DNA of 64,000 nt from a virus, in IMG/VR virus record IMGVR_UViG_3300024243_000005, positions 62,001 through 126,000 of that record. One strand, 5' to 3'. This document shows positions 33,336 to 42,959 of the stretch, one piece after another. Each line of letters opens with the position of its first letter. Position 1 is the first letter of the stretch. The notes beneath the pieces are model-generated. The model ran no database searches and had not been told where the DNA came from. It worked only from the letters and a program-made list of their open reading frames with translations. Position numbers and translations under genes: made by a program.

Positions 33336-34022
33336 ATGGATCCGCCCACTCGCTCAGACCCGCCAGCACCCCGTGTCGCCACCCAGAATGCCCTCATCGT
33401 TGAGGCGTCACCCTTAGCAATCATTGGTATATTTGTAGTGTTCCTACAGGAGCGATTTAGGGAGGGGAACGGTCCTACCGCGTACACCCACCACCCAAAC
33501 CACACGCAATCAAAAATAATCATTGAATCAGCGTTTGAGGACACCCGCGCAGAGCGAGGGTCCCACCCGGCTATTTACGTGGACAAAGACTCCTCCACCT
33601 TTCGAAAAATATCAATCGGGGACCGTTCACAATTCTCCCCCAAATCAGGCAAAAACTGGGGGACGTGCCACTCCCACATGCCCATTCGCATTGAATGTGT
33701 TTCCGCGAACAAGGGGGAGAGCGCCACCATTGGCGACCTGGTACACACCAGCACGATGATGGCCTCCGATGTGATCCAAGCCGCGTTCAACCTTCACGAC
33801 ATAACACCACCTGTTCTAAGCCGTACCATCCCTTACGAAGAAGACACCAAGGTATGGAATTCCGTCGTCACCTTCAGTGTGGTATGCACCATGAACTGGT
33901 CTACTCTCCCGATTTCTCCTGTGCTCCAGGAGTGTGTACTCCGCATACAAGGTGGCGCAGGAGACGCATCACCCACACAACACCTCATCGACATCGCCAC
34001 TCGCAGCAGGGGACTTCCGTAG
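33336..34022 (+). CDS. neck or tail-completion protein candidate
   Basis: 228 residues, mixed alpha/beta, adjacent to the previous stop. Position directly before the tail sheath promoter fits a tail-terminator or neck protein. No family motif seen. Confidence 0.6.
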   Translation: MDPPTRSDPPAPRVATQNALIVEASPLAIIGIFVVFLQERFREGNGPTAYTHHPNHTQSKIIIESAFEDTRAERGSHPAIYVDKDSSTFRKISIGDRSQFSPKSGKNWGTCHSHMPIRIECVSANKGESATIGDLVHTSTMMASDVIQAAFNLHDITPPVLSRTIPYEEDTKVWNSVVTFSVVCTMNWSTLPISPVLQECVLRIQGGAGDASPTQHLIDIATRSRGLP

Positions 34023-34028
34023 CCGTTC

Positions 34029-34057
34029 TTGTGTAATCAATAGGCGCAGCCTATAAT
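34029..34057 (+). promoter_or_regulatory. rightward sigma-70-like promoter for the tail genes
   Basis: TTGTGT, 17 nt, TATAAT, with CC before the -10, upstream of the sheath gene (ribosome site TAGGAG). Confidence 0.65.
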
Positions 34058-34100
34058 TTGGGCGAAATATCACGCGTTTTTTCCTCGTAGGAGATGCACG

Positions 34101-36731
34101 ATGCGACCAATCGTCCTGCTTTACCAAGAATATACCGCCACGGCAGCTACTCCAGCCACACCGGATATGAATGCCCTCATGGTGGCCCCGGCGTACTGGA
34201 TTAAAGACTACCTGGATGATAAGGCGTCCATCAAAGTCTCCCTGACCTACGGTACCAAGGATGAAGACAACCCGTACACGCCTCCCGTCCTGAACACAGA
34301 CGCGGTCATCGTGGCCGAACCCCCAGGGAACAAGACAGGTGCACTGCTCGACGCCTCCAGCGTCAAGGTCTACCTGGACGAGTGCCGCGTCCTCATCGGC
34401 CAGGACACCACCACCGGAGTGCCCAGCGTAGCGAACAGCAACTACCTGGACTGCACCGGCGCTGCCGCCGCGTTCAAGACTGCGCTCGCCGATGTACTGC
34501 CGGGTGACTACCTCATCATCGAAAACCCAGCAGGGGGTGGCGCTTCCGACCTCGTGAAGAGGGTTCAGGCCGTCGTAAGCACGGCAGGCAGCGAGGCGAT
34601 CTACACCATGACCAACTTCGCCGCCGCCACTGCGGGGTTGTCGCTGCGCATTGAGCGCCAGGTCACGGACGTCCTGGTCGGATCCTCGTTCATCACCGTG
34701 AACAAAAACGCCGTCACCATCGGCGGTGGGGTCACCACGCTCCTCACGGGTGAAACCGTTGCCCGCGCCGTGCAGTACGGCCAACCGTACATCGAGTACC
34801 GTTCCCTGCGCCAAGACCTGTGTGTCGTGGACACCGTCAGCTCTTCCACAGACGTCACCACCAAGATCGGAAAGGTGGACTCCCGCAACCCCCTGGCTGG
34901 CATGTGCACCGCCGCACTCGCCAACACCCTGACCCCCATCCAGTTCTTCGGCCTGAAAACGGACGACGCCGCTGGCCACAACTACTGCATGGACGTCATC
35001 GAAGGGCGCACGGATATCTACGCCATCGTGCCCGCCACGACCAGCGTGAGCATCCTCACCACTTACAAGACGGCAGTCGAGGGCCTGGCAAGCGTCACCC
35101 TCGCCAGCACCACTGGGATCCCCCAGAAGTTCCGTGTTGTCATCGGCTCCCAGGCGCTCCCCACCTCCAAGGTCATATCAGGGACCACCACGGGGTACAC
35201 CGCAGGTGCACACAACACCGTGGACGCTGCTGTCCCCAACACCGCCATCACCGTGGCTGACGCCATTGGCGTCTTCGCAGATGGGGACGCCGACTTCGTC
35301 ACGGACGGCGTGCGCGCCGGGGACATCCTGGTCGTCACCAACTCAACCGGCGCAGTGAACCTCGGGTCCTACGCTGTCGCCGAGGTGTACGACAAAAACC
35401 GACTGCGCACCACCACCGCGTTCACTGCGCAGAACACCGCCCTGGCAGGGGTACACTACTACATCATCCGCAGCACGGGCACCCTCGTCGCCAGCACCGC
35501 CTTCACGGGGGGCCTGGCCTCTGCTGGCTCCAGCGCAGACGCTCTCGACGGCAGAGTCACCATGACCGGCGCTGCGGGGCTCACCACATACGCAGGCAAG
35601 GTCCTGCGTCTGTCTGCCGAAGCGGGGAACGCAGCCGACTGGCTCATCGTCTCCTGCACCGCTGCAACGCCGGGTGTGGCTACCGTGGACCACGGTACCA
35701 AGACCCTCGCCGCCGATGCAGTAGGCAACACCGTTGGTGCGATCTATGACACCGTCTCGTACGGTATCAACCGCACCGTGGCAATGCGCCGCCCCTTCCG
35801 CATCATCACGGACAACAACGCCACCTTCATCACTGACCTGGTGAAGGCAGGTGATTACCTCCAGGTGCCAAACCCCATCACGGGGTCCTCGTACACCGCG
35901 AGCTTCGCCCACAAGATCGCCTACATCAGCAGCGAAAACACCGTGGTCCTGGATACCAACGTGGACTGCGTTGCCACTGACCCGGAAGCGGGGGACACCA
36001 CTCTGAAGTTCCGCGTCAGCCGCACACTGTCCAAGGACGACCAGGTCAAAGAACTGGGGGCCATCGCACAATCCTTCAACAGCAAACGCGTCATCCTCGT
36101 GTGGCCCGACTCCATCAAGGTTACGGGACTGAAGGACGGGTCCAAGACCCGCGCCGTGAGCACCAAGGCAGAGAACGCTGACGCGCAGCCTGGGTACTAC
36201 ATGTCCGCTGTCGTGGGTGGCATGACCGCTGGCCTGCCCTCTCACCAGGGCTTCACCAACCTGGGCATCGCAGGCATCGACGAAATCACCAACTCCACTC
36301 GGTACTTCAGCGACACGCAGATCACCAAGCTGTCGGACAGCGGGTGGTTCGTCTTCGTGCAAGCCAGCCCCAACACACTGCCCTACTGCGTGCACCAGCT
36401 CACCACTGATGCTGACGCCCTGGAGACAGGTGAGTACAGCCTGGTCAAGAACTTCGACTTCATCTCCCTGTTCTACCGGGACATCGTCGACGACTACCTG
36501 GGTGACTGGAACATCAACACGGACACCATCGACTTCATCAAAGCCGACATCAACGCGGGTACTGACCTGCTGAAGCTGCGCAAGGTCGCCAAGATCGGTG
36601 CCCCCATCATCAGCGCCACACTGTCCAGCATCGCCCAGCACAAAACGGCCAAGGACCGCGTCGAGGCGTACCTGAACGTCACCATGCCCAAGCCCCTGAA
36701 CGTCATCGGGCTACACATCCTCAGCAGCTAA
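34101..36731 (+). CDS. contractile tail sheath protein
   Basis: 876 residues, long for a sheath. The C-terminal 270 residues carry the sheath-type core: a VKELGAIAQSFNSKRVILVW strand-helix, GYYMSAVVGGMTAGLPSHQG, a FTNLGI block, and the helical end with IDFIKADINAGTDLL and VEAYLNVTMPKPLNVIGLHI. The large middle region is beta-rich insertion, probably surface-exposed. The tube gene follows two genes later, matching usual sheath-tube order. Confidence 0.8.
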   Translation: MRPIVLLYQEYTATAATPATPDMNALMVAPAYWIKDYLDDKASIKVSLTYGTKDEDNPYTPPVLNTDAVIVAEPPGNKTGALLDASSVKVYLDECRVLIGQDTTTGVPSVANSNYLDCTGAAAAFKTALADVLPGDYLIIENPAGGGASDLVKRVQAVVSTAGSEAIYTMTNFAAATAGLSLRIERQVTDVLVGSSFITVNKNAVTIGGGVTTLLTGETVARAVQYGQPYIEYRSLRQDLCVVDTVSSSTDVTTKIGKVDSRNPLAGMCTAALANTLTPIQFFGLKTDDAAGHNYCMDVIEGRTDIYAIVPATTSVSILTTYKTAVEGLASVTLASTTGIPQKFRVVIGSQALPTSKVISGTTTGYTAGAHNTVDAAVPNTAITVADAIGVFADGDADFVTDGVRAGDILVVTNSTGAVNLGSYAVAEVYDKNRLRTTTAFTAQNTALAGVHYYIIRSTGTLVASTAFTGGLASAGSSADALDGRVTMTGAAGLTTYAGKVLRLSAEAGNAADWLIVSCTAATPGVATVDHGTKTLAADAVGNTVGAIYDTVSYGINRTVAMRRPFRIITDNNATFITDLVKAGDYLQVPNPITGSSYTASFAHKIAYISSENTVVLDTNVDCVATDPEAGDTTLKFRVSRTLSKDDQVKELGAIAQSFNSKRVILVWPDSIKVTGLKDGSKTRAVSTKAENADAQPGYYMSAVVGGMTAGLPSHQGFTNLGIAGIDEITNSTRYFSDTQITKLSDSGWFVFVQASPNTLPYCVHQLTTDADALETGEYSLVKNFDFISLFYRDIVDDYLGDWNINTDTIDFIKADINAGTDLLKLRKVAKIGAPIISATLSSIAQHKTAKDRVEAYLNVTMPKPLNVIGLHILSS

Positions 36732-36736
36732 CATAC

Positions 36737-37771
36737 GTGGCGCCCGCGTCCCATAACGCTCGCGAAGCGGGGCGCGTCACTGCGCTGCAAGAGCTTGGCC
36801 TGGCCGAAGCGGGGGAGGAGAAAGTTGCCTTCCCCGCTGGTGCTGCGTTCAATGCTCTTGCAGGTGCAGGTAAGTGGGGCTTCAAACAACTGGGGCGCGC
36901 AGCGGGCTTTGCTATGGGCGGGGGTCCCCTCAACCCCGTGATACGCGGGGCCACCAACTACGCAGGCAGGGGCATAAACGCCGCAATGAAACACCTGCGC
37001 GTCCCCGAGAAGGTACGAAAAACGCTCGGGTACATGGGCAAGACTGCGCCGCTGCACGCGGGAGCCTGGGGGGGATTCGGGGGCCTGATGGGTGGGGCCA
37101 TGGGCTACGCTGATCCTAACAAACGAAGCTGGGATTGGGCGGGAGCAGGGCGCGGGGCACTCATGGGTGCCGCATCCGGTATCGGCATGGGGCTCATAGA
37201 GGGCGGCGCTCGCGCAGGTCTACGCGGGGTGCTAGGGCAGCAGCGCTGGAGGGGCCTCCAAAACACCGCACGCCGAGGGCGCGTCGGCACAGCTACGCCA
37301 GGCGGCGTACGCAGCCAATCCATGCTACCGGGCATTGGAGCCGCCGCTGGTGCCGCCGGTGGCTACATGACACGTGACCCCAACCAGGAGGGTATCCCCT
37401 GGCAGCGCATGGCGGCAGGTGCAGCCATAGGCGCAGGCGCAGGTCTCGGGGGCACCGCCCTCATGCACGGCGGAAAAGCTGCCAGGGGCTGGCTCGCAGG
37501 GGGCGTCACCGGCACTACCGGGCGTCTAGGTAATACCGCCAACTACAACAAAATGCGTATGCTGAGTATCCCCGGTATCGCGGGCATGGGCCTCGGAATG
37601 GGTGTCATCGACCCCCTGATACACGGAGATGGGGGCGAACAGTCACAGCACCAACAACAGTACGGTCCCCAAGGCCCCATGGGCTACGCACCACACAGAC
37701 TAGCAGGCCACGGTATTTCACAATTGCCCCGCCCGTACAATCCGTACTACAATCGGTACTATAATCGGTAA
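36737..37771 (+). CDS. tagged glycine-zipper protein, possible tail-associated
   Basis: 344 residues from a GTG 5 nt after the sheath stop. The N-terminus is a tag copy (AGRVTALQELGLAEAG). Many glycine/alanine-rich hydrophobic segments follow and a glutamine/tyrosine-rich C-terminus. Unusually placed between sheath and tube genes. Confidence 0.7.
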   Translation: MAPASHNAREAGRVTALQELGLAEAGEEKVAFPAGAAFNALAGAGKWGFKQLGRAAGFAMGGGPLNPVIRGATNYAGRGINAAMKHLRVPEKVRKTLGYMGKTAPLHAGAWGGFGGLMGGAMGYADPNKRSWDWAGAGRGALMGAASGIGMGLIEGGARAGLRGVLGQQRWRGLQNTARRGRVGTATPGGVRSQSMLPGIGAAAGAAGGYMTRDPNQEGIPWQRMAAGAAIGAGAGLGGTALMHGGKAARGWLAGGVTGTTGRLGNTANYNKMRMLSIPGIAGMGLGMGVIDPLIHGDGGEQSQHQQQYGPQGPMGYAPHRLAGHGISQLPRPYNPYYNRYYNR

Positions 37772-37794
37772 CGCCATGAAGGAGGCGTAAACAG

Positions 37795-38592
37795 ATGCCC
37801 AGTCCAGGAATCACAACCAACACCAATACGTGGTACGCGCAGGACAACTACGTTGAGCGGGTGATGGACAACTCCGCGTACACCGCCGCGCACCCGGATG
37901 ACACCTTGGTGCTCGCTGGGCCTCCCAGGATCCCCGCTGACATGAAGGCCGGGACAAAGGGCAACGGGACAACGGCAACGGGCGCGAGCTTCAAAGCCAC
38001 CGATATGCTGGCCATCGGGCACCTGCAGAGCCTCAACTTCACGCAGCAGAAGGCGACGCAACCCGTGATGGCCATCGGGTCCGGGCGCTCCTTCTACGTC
38101 TCAGGCAAAGCACAAGGCCAGGCGTCCCTGGGACGGCTGTTCGTCAACGGGCGCAATCTGATGCGCGTCCTGATGCACAACATGCGGCGCTCTGACGGTC
38201 CCGACATCACCAAGTTCGATGAGAAGCCCGCGCACACCAAGGACGCCACGTTCCTCATCAACCTGGACTCCGAGATGTACCTCATCCCCATCGGGCTCGG
38301 CGTGCTGTTCCGCGACAAGGTGCACCACACCCTGGGCAGCTTCTACGCTGAGCTGACCATGATCACCAGCTACGCCATCAGCGCCACGGCGGGGCAGAAC
38401 ATGATCATGGAATCCACCTCCCTGCTGTTCGACCGCCTGTGCCCCTTCATCCCCGAAGTAGGGGGCCAGGGTGACTACGCAGGCATGACCGACACCGCCA
38501 TGGCAGCGGTCATCGGCTTCATCGACAACACCATCACCAACGCCCAGAAGACCGGCAGCGGCAGCGCCCAAGCGCAACCCAAGGCAGGATAG
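37795..38592 (+). CDS. probable tail tube protein
   Basis: 265 residues with a ribosome site (GAAGGAGGCG). Composition and beta-hairpin pattern (MLAIGHLQSLNFTQQKATQP) fit a gp19-like tube fold. It follows the sheath gene after one tagged gene. Short glutamine/alanine-rich C-terminus. Confidence 0.7.
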   Translation: MPSPGITTNTNTWYAQDNYVERVMDNSAYTAAHPDDTLVLAGPPRIPADMKAGTKGNGTTATGASFKATDMLAIGHLQSLNFTQQKATQPVMAIGSGRSFYVSGKAQGQASLGRLFVNGRNLMRVLMHNMRRSDGPDITKFDEKPAHTKDATFLINLDSEMYLIPIGLGVLFRDKVHHTLGSFYAELTMITSYAISATAGQNMIMESTSLLFDRLCPFIPEVGGQGDYAGMTDTAMAAVIGFIDNTITNAQKTGSGSAQAQPKAG

Positions 38593-38599
38593 CCCATCG

Positions 38600-38634
38600 T
38601 TGCTCTTTGAGCCCTGAGCACGTATTCTCACTGC
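38600..38634 (+). promoter_or_regulatory. rightward promoter with leaderless start
   Basis: TTGCTC, 17 nt, TATTCT, then 6 nt to the ATG of the spike gene. No ribosome site is present. Confidence 0.5.
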
Positions 38635-40233
38635 ATGGGTTCCAAGCTCCCACCTGACGCAGACGCAAACGCACAAGCACTTCGCCAACAGCAACGCGTT
38701 GCGCGCCCTCTCCCTGAGAAATGTCATGGGATGATCAGCGCCGTAAACCCAGCTCGCCACTCCTATGAAGTATCCATCAAAGGACGCCGTCCCGCACAGA
38801 ACGTTCCGCGCATGCAAAGCTCCCCCGCAGCGCAAGACCTTCTCGAAGTAGGTACCATGGTGGCGGTGGACTCCACGTACACCGGACAGCCCCTAATCGT
38901 AGGCGTGATACCCCAGGCCCAGCTCACTCCCAATACAGGTGTGAGCGTCACCGGCGTAGATGCTGATGTTGCCGAGGACATTGGTGGTGTTGGATACTAC
39001 CACGACCCAAACACACCCAGCGACGTCAGGGACGGTGACTACGCCCGTGTCTGCCCCGATGGGACCGCAGCCATGGTACTCCTCAACGGAGGTATCGCTG
39101 CGCTCCAAGGTGGGAGCGCGCGCATCGCCGCACAGCTCATCGATGCTGCGATCGACATGAAGTGCCGAAATCTACGTCTCGAAACAGATATGGGCACGCT
39201 CGAAATGACCAACAAAGCAGGGAGGACTGGGCTCACTTTCCAAGGTGGGAGCGACCACCACAGTGAGTCCAGCCAGGGACAATGGAGCATCGACTACGCT
39301 CTCGGTGCTGGGGGCAACGTATCCCGTTTCTCCGTACGGAAAGCAGGGGGCAAGTGCGTCTACGAATCCCACATCGACCCCGAGGGGAATTGGGCTGTAA
39401 CGCAACAGGGGGATGTCAACTTCATGGCTGTGGGGCACCTCCTTCAACAAACCCTGAGCAATCGTGAGCTGCACGTCTCTGGGACAGACCTGCGCAAAAT
39501 AGAGGGTGCGCAAACCATGCGTGTTTCGTCTGACCGCACACTTCGTGTTGGTAGCAACACCTCCGACTTTACAGGCAACGACCGCACCGAAGCCACCATG
39601 CGCAACAAAGTAGTAAGCGTGGGTGGGTCCATGGAAGACAGCTACGGCGCAGGCGACCCCATAAAAGCAACGGATAGTGACGTCGCACGCAAGACAACGA
39701 TGCACGCCTCTTGGGAAATAAACGTAGGGCGCACAGGGCCTACGGCACTAAAAAATAAAGCAGGATTCCATCTCAAAGTTAAAAAGGGAAATGTCTCTCA
39801 CGAAATAGCTACATCGGGAGACATCAAATACACCACAAAAATGGGCAAGGTGACCGTCCTCACCAAGAGCGGGACGACCAACATCGACGGCACCAAAGTT
39901 CACCTTGGTAATACCAACGTAGCACCAACCAACGCAGTGCTTCGAGGCAACGTCCACAATACAGGCGTCGATGCTTTCCTCACGACGCGCATGGCCGCGC
40001 GCCCCTCTTACCTGGGCCTCACTCAATCCCTGTCCACCACCATCTCCCCACCACTCCTAACCTTATTCATGATCCCTGTAGTGGGTCCAATGTTGTTCTT
40101 CATAATCGCTGGTCCCGTATGGATCGCGAAGCTCCAAGCAGAGTTCGCATCCGGCACCGCAAACCAAGCAGCGGATGTAGCCCTAAAAGCAGCCCTCCGA
40201 GGCATGCTCTCCACGAAGATATTTACGGAGTAA
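38635..40233 (+). CDS. gp5/VgrG-like baseplate spike protein
   Basis: 532 residues. An OB-like domain (about 30-130, HGMISAVNPARHSYEVSIKG) is followed by a repetitive beta-strand region (about 170-410) of the spike or beta-helix type, rich in valine, glycine and threonine. The last 70 residues include a strongly hydrophobic segment (about 460-488). This is unusual for a spike and could be membrane-active. Transcribed from a leaderless promoter. Confidence 0.65.
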   Translation: MGSKLPPDADANAQALRQQQRVARPLPEKCHGMISAVNPARHSYEVSIKGRRPAQNVPRMQSSPAAQDLLEVGTMVAVDSTYTGQPLIVGVIPQAQLTPNTGVSVTGVDADVAEDIGGVGYYHDPNTPSDVRDGDYARVCPDGTAAMVLLNGGIAALQGGSARIAAQLIDAAIDMKCRNLRLETDMGTLEMTNKAGRTGLTFQGGSDHHSESSQGQWSIDYALGAGGNVSRFSVRKAGGKCVYESHIDPEGNWAVTQQGDVNFMAVGHLLQQTLSNRELHVSGTDLRKIEGAQTMRVSSDRTLRVGSNTSDFTGNDRTEATMRNKVVSVGGSMEDSYGAGDPIKATDSDVARKTTMHASWEINVGRTGPTALKNKAGFHLKVKKGNVSHEIATSGDIKYTTKMGKVTVLTKSGTTNIDGTKVHLGNTNVAPTNAVLRGNVHNTGVDAFLTTRMAARPSYLGLTQSLSTTISPPLLTLFMIPVVGPMLFFIIAGPVWIAKLQAEFASGTANQAADVALKAALRGMLSTKIFTE

Positions 40234-40234
40234 A
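40222..40234. repeat. dispersed palindrome ATTTACGGAGTAAAT
   Basis: Overlaps the spike stop codon and the GGAG ribosome site of the 40237 gene. Confidence 0.85.
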
Positions 40235-40236
40235 TC

Positions 40237-40479
40237 GTGGCCGACGAACCCACCACCAAGCCCCCACCTCCTGACGTATCCGCGCTCCTTGGAAAATTGA
40301 AGGTCCAGTTCCCCACACAACTAGAGGGGTACGAGGACACCGTACGCCGAGGTCTACAGCATATGGCTGACAACCTGCCTGAAGGGATGGACTTCGACGC
40401 CTACGTGGCCCAAGTTGAGGGGATGCTTGCGAATATCCCTGCCCCCACAAAGACAAACGACCCGGCCACCCGGGGGTGA
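40237..40479 (+). CDS. small acidic protein
   Basis: 80 residues from a GTG 3 nt after the palindrome copy that overlaps the spike stop codon. Proline-rich N-terminus, amphipathic helices. No family recognised; position suggests a baseplate accessory. Confidence 0.6.
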   Translation: MADEPTTKPPPPDVSALLGKLKVQFPTQLEGYEDTVRRGLQHMADNLPEGMDFDAYVAQVEGMLANIPAPTKTNDPATRG

Positions 40480-40686
40480 CGAGGTCGTTTGCTGACCCAA
40501 ACTGCGGCCATGCCTCAAGGGCTTGACCCATCCTCACGCCTCCCGCCCGCGTGGCGAAGATGGTGTCGTCAGTCCGAAGACTGCGCAGGAGCTGGGTAGT
40601 CACTTCCCATCCGAAGACGTTCTGCGACCTTCGCGAGACCAGGCCCAGTAACTCTGGTTCCTTTATACTCCTACTCTCTCCCACCC
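40480..40686. other. noncoding stretch with short hairpins, unexplained
   Basis: I see no convincing gene. A hairpin with arms AAACGAC and GTCGTTT spans the stop codon of the preceding gene. The element TCCGAAGAC occurs twice (within CAGTCCGAAGACTG and CATCCGAAGACG), the first as a tight hairpin with a CGAA loop. It may be an untranslated RNA or a leader; nothing decisive. Confidence 0.35.
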
Positions 40687-40715
40687 TTGTCAATACGGAG
40701 GCACTCACCTATAAT
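40687..40715 (+). promoter_or_regulatory. rightward sigma-70-like promoter
   Basis: TTGTCA, 17 nt, TATAAT, with CC before the -10: the best consensus match of the series. It drives the 40768 gene, which has a GGAGGA ribosome site. Confidence 0.7.
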
Positions 40716-40767
40716 TCAGTGTGTTTTCAAAAGATAGATAGCCACGCCACAGCGCTGGAGGAGATTT

Positions 40768-41610
40768 ATGTTCACCCTACGCATCGTCAATGTCGGTGAA
40801 ACCGATATCACGCTCCAAGACCCCTCCGGGATCACGAGCTTCTCGTGCACCATCGCCAAGGGCGCGACCGTCGACAAGGACGTCTCCCAGGACCTGCTGG
40901 AGAGGCTCGCACCCCTGCTCAAGAAGTGGGAAGGTGAGACGCGTGACGCCACCACCAAGAAGGTCATCGCCGGTCTCCGCTGGTCCCTGCTGAAGGGTGA
41001 CGACATCGACATCCGCATGCTGAACGAGGGTGTCGTGGGCCAGCCCGTGCTGACCCTCTTTCCCGCCGCCAGCTACAGCACCGGCACCGGCGCCGCAACC
41101 GTCGCCTGCGTGGGCACCGGCCTGCTCGGCGGGCAGACGAAGGCCACCGCACAACTCCTCAGCGGCACCGCGCGCCTGGACCTGGAGGCCGTCATCCCAG
41201 GGAGCCCAAGCAACGCCTACTCCTGTGAGATCGTCATCAGCGGCTCTTCGGCCATCGACGTGGCAGTCGCCAACGGCAAGATCACCATCACCGTGAAGAC
41301 CGCCGGGGAAACCGTCGCCGACATCTTTGCCGCCGTCAACGCCGACACCGACGCCAAGCTGCTCGTGAAGGCCAGCGAAGGCGTGGCGGGCACCGTCACC
41401 GCCGCTGTGGCGGAGACAAACCTGGAAGACGGCGAAGGCCCCGGCGCCTCCCTGTCCCTGGGTGGCACCGCGTGCAGCATCCTGGCCGTCACCGCCACCG
41501 CCCTGACCTGCGCACTGCCAACCGGCGTCGGCGCCAACGGCAACATCGTTCCGCTGACCTACAAGTGCGGCCCCACCACCACCCAGCTCTCCATCCCCGT
41601 CGTCACGTAA
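40768..41610 (+). CDS. beta-rich virion protein
   Basis: 280 residues with a strong ribosome site and its own consensus promoter, suggesting high expression. N-terminal domain of 80 residues, then two or three immunoglobulin-like or beta-sandwich segments rich in alanine, threonine and glycine. Probably an abundant virion surface protein. Confidence 0.7.
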   Translation: MFTLRIVNVGETDITLQDPSGITSFSCTIAKGATVDKDVSQDLLERLAPLLKKWEGETRDATTKKVIAGLRWSLLKGDDIDIRMLNEGVVGQPVLTLFPAASYSTGTGAATVACVGTGLLGGQTKATAQLLSGTARLDLEAVIPGSPSNAYSCEIVISGSSAIDVAVANGKITITVKTAGETVADIFAAVNADTDAKLLVKASEGVAGTVTAAVAETNLEDGEGPGASLSLGGTACSILAVTATALTCALPTGVGANGNIVPLTYKCGPTTTQLSIPVVT

Positions 41611-41685
41611 ACGTCGGAGCTAAAAAGCTGGGGCACGTCCCCATACCTCAGCCTCCCCCAGGCCACCCAAGCGCATCTTGCGCCA

Positions 41686-42171
41686 TCACCCCCTGTAGCT
41701 CTGCATTATTAGCCATTTCTTGCCTTCGCATTCTGCGCAGCGATGTATGGGGTCCACTTCCTGAACTTGGGGAGGTGTAGTGGGGGCTTGATCAATGTTT
41801 TGAAAAGCTGTTTTGGTTTGGATGACGCCGCTTGTGACTGCCGTAGGTTTCAAACCGGAGCCGTTGCACACTGAACACACGACACGAACTAAAGAACCAT
41901 CGCGCAACTTCAGCGACACCTCCAGATTCTCCGTCTCGCGCTTCAAGAACGCGAGCGTATCCTGTGCGTGTCTCTTCGCCGTCGTACACTCCACGACGTA
42001 ACCCTCCCACTCCTCCACTGCCTGTTCCAACACGACGCGCCGCGCCTCTACGTCCTTGGGCAGCATGACATGCGCCAAACTGTGAACTGGAACATGGCGA
42101 ACCGGGATGTCTATCTCAGTAACTTTCATAACCACCATCATTGATAAAGAAGACGCAGCCGTCAAGGCCAT
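41686..42171 (-). CDS. protein with DnaJ-type CxxCxGxG zinc motif
   Basis: 161 residues, leftward. C-terminal cysteine motifs CSVCNGSG and CAECEGKKW resemble DnaJ central zinc repeats. Preceded by a helical region. The start is uncertain: an internal ATG at 42129 (MKVTEIDIP) has a similar poor context. Part of a leftward two-gene cassette inside the rightward late block. Confidence 0.65.
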   Translation of the reverse strand: MALTAASSLSMMVVMKVTEIDIPVRHVPVHSLAHVMLPKDVEARRVVLEQAVEEWEGYVVECTTAKRHAQDTLAFLKRETENLEVSLKLRDGSLVRVVCSVCNGSGLKPTAVTSGVIQTKTAFQNIDQAPTTPPQVQEVDPIHRCAECEGKKWLIMQSYRG

Positions 42172-42224
42172 GTGTGCGTGGTGAGCGCACGCGTCTTCAG
42201 TGGAGCTGGATTGTGTACTGTTTA

Positions 42225-42881
42225 CTACGCCGACTGCACTTTGATGATGTCCCCCAACGGAATCCGGTGGAGCACGGAATCAATGAGGTGCCCTCCCATC
42301 ATCTGATGTTCAATGAGGGACAACATCGCGCTCCCCACGGACTTCACGTCCCCTGTCAAGACGCCCGCCACGCGGTGCATCTCAGGATTATCGTGCCCAT
42401 CCAAGATGGGATCGCCGTTGCCGTCTAGCTGCTCCGTCTCGTGCCAACGCGTAACGTGCAGCGTAGTGCCGACGAACTTATGGAGGAACTCCATCGCGTC
42501 CTTCTCGCGCTCACGAAGGTCCCGATCATCCACACGCCAGGTCTCGGCCCGGTCGCGGTCTTCCGTACGTTGTGCAGCACGGAGGTCCAAGTCCTGCTTA
42601 CGCTGCTCTGCCGCGAGGGCCTTGTCCTCACCACGCTGCCGGGTACGCAATTTGAGGTCTTCAACGCGCTCACGCCTCTGGCGCAGCACATCTTCCGCTC
42701 GCTGTGCAGCACGCAAGCCCATATCCTCATTACGCTGGACATCCTTCTTCGCCGCTTCGAACGACGCGAAAAAGGAACCGCCTTCAACGTACTCCTTGGG
42801 GGGAGCATCGGCGTGGCCTTTCAACCACGCAACAGTAGCCAATCCAACCCCACCGAGCACCAAGGTTATCCCGAGTGACAC
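42225..42881 (-). CDS. membrane-anchored hendecad coiled-coil protein
   Basis: 218 residues, leftward, from a GTG at 42881 with a GGAGG site 6 nt upstream. I prefer this start because it begins at the membrane segment (about 2-20). Residues 50-126 are seven tandem 11-residue repeats (R-x-E/Q-D-x6-Q-like), an untwisted coiled coil. A C-terminal domain of about 90 residues follows. Transcribed from the TGGTATAAG promoter at 42960. Function unknown; a membrane-anchored rod. Confidence 0.7.
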   Translation of the reverse strand: MSLGITLVLGGVGLATVAWLKGHADAPPKEYVEGGSFFASFEAAKKDVQRNEDMGLRAAQRAEDVLRQRRERVEDLKLRTRQRGEDKALAAEQRKQDLDLRAAQRTEDRDRAETWRVDDRDLREREKDAMEFLHKFVGTTLHVTRWHETEQLDGNGDPILDGHDNPEMHRVAGVLTGDVKSVGSAMLSLIEHQMMGGHLIDSVLHRIPLGDIIKVQSA

Positions 42882-42959
42882 AGGGCACCTCCACGGTAAG
42901 GGTTTCCTCCTACGTATGCAGGAAGATTGGTGATATGAGTGCGTTTCCACACTCATTTT

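Noticed and set aside
33573-33585. TTTACGTGGACAA as another palindrome copy
   Set aside because: The right arm has a mismatch at a strongly conserved position; kept out of the count.
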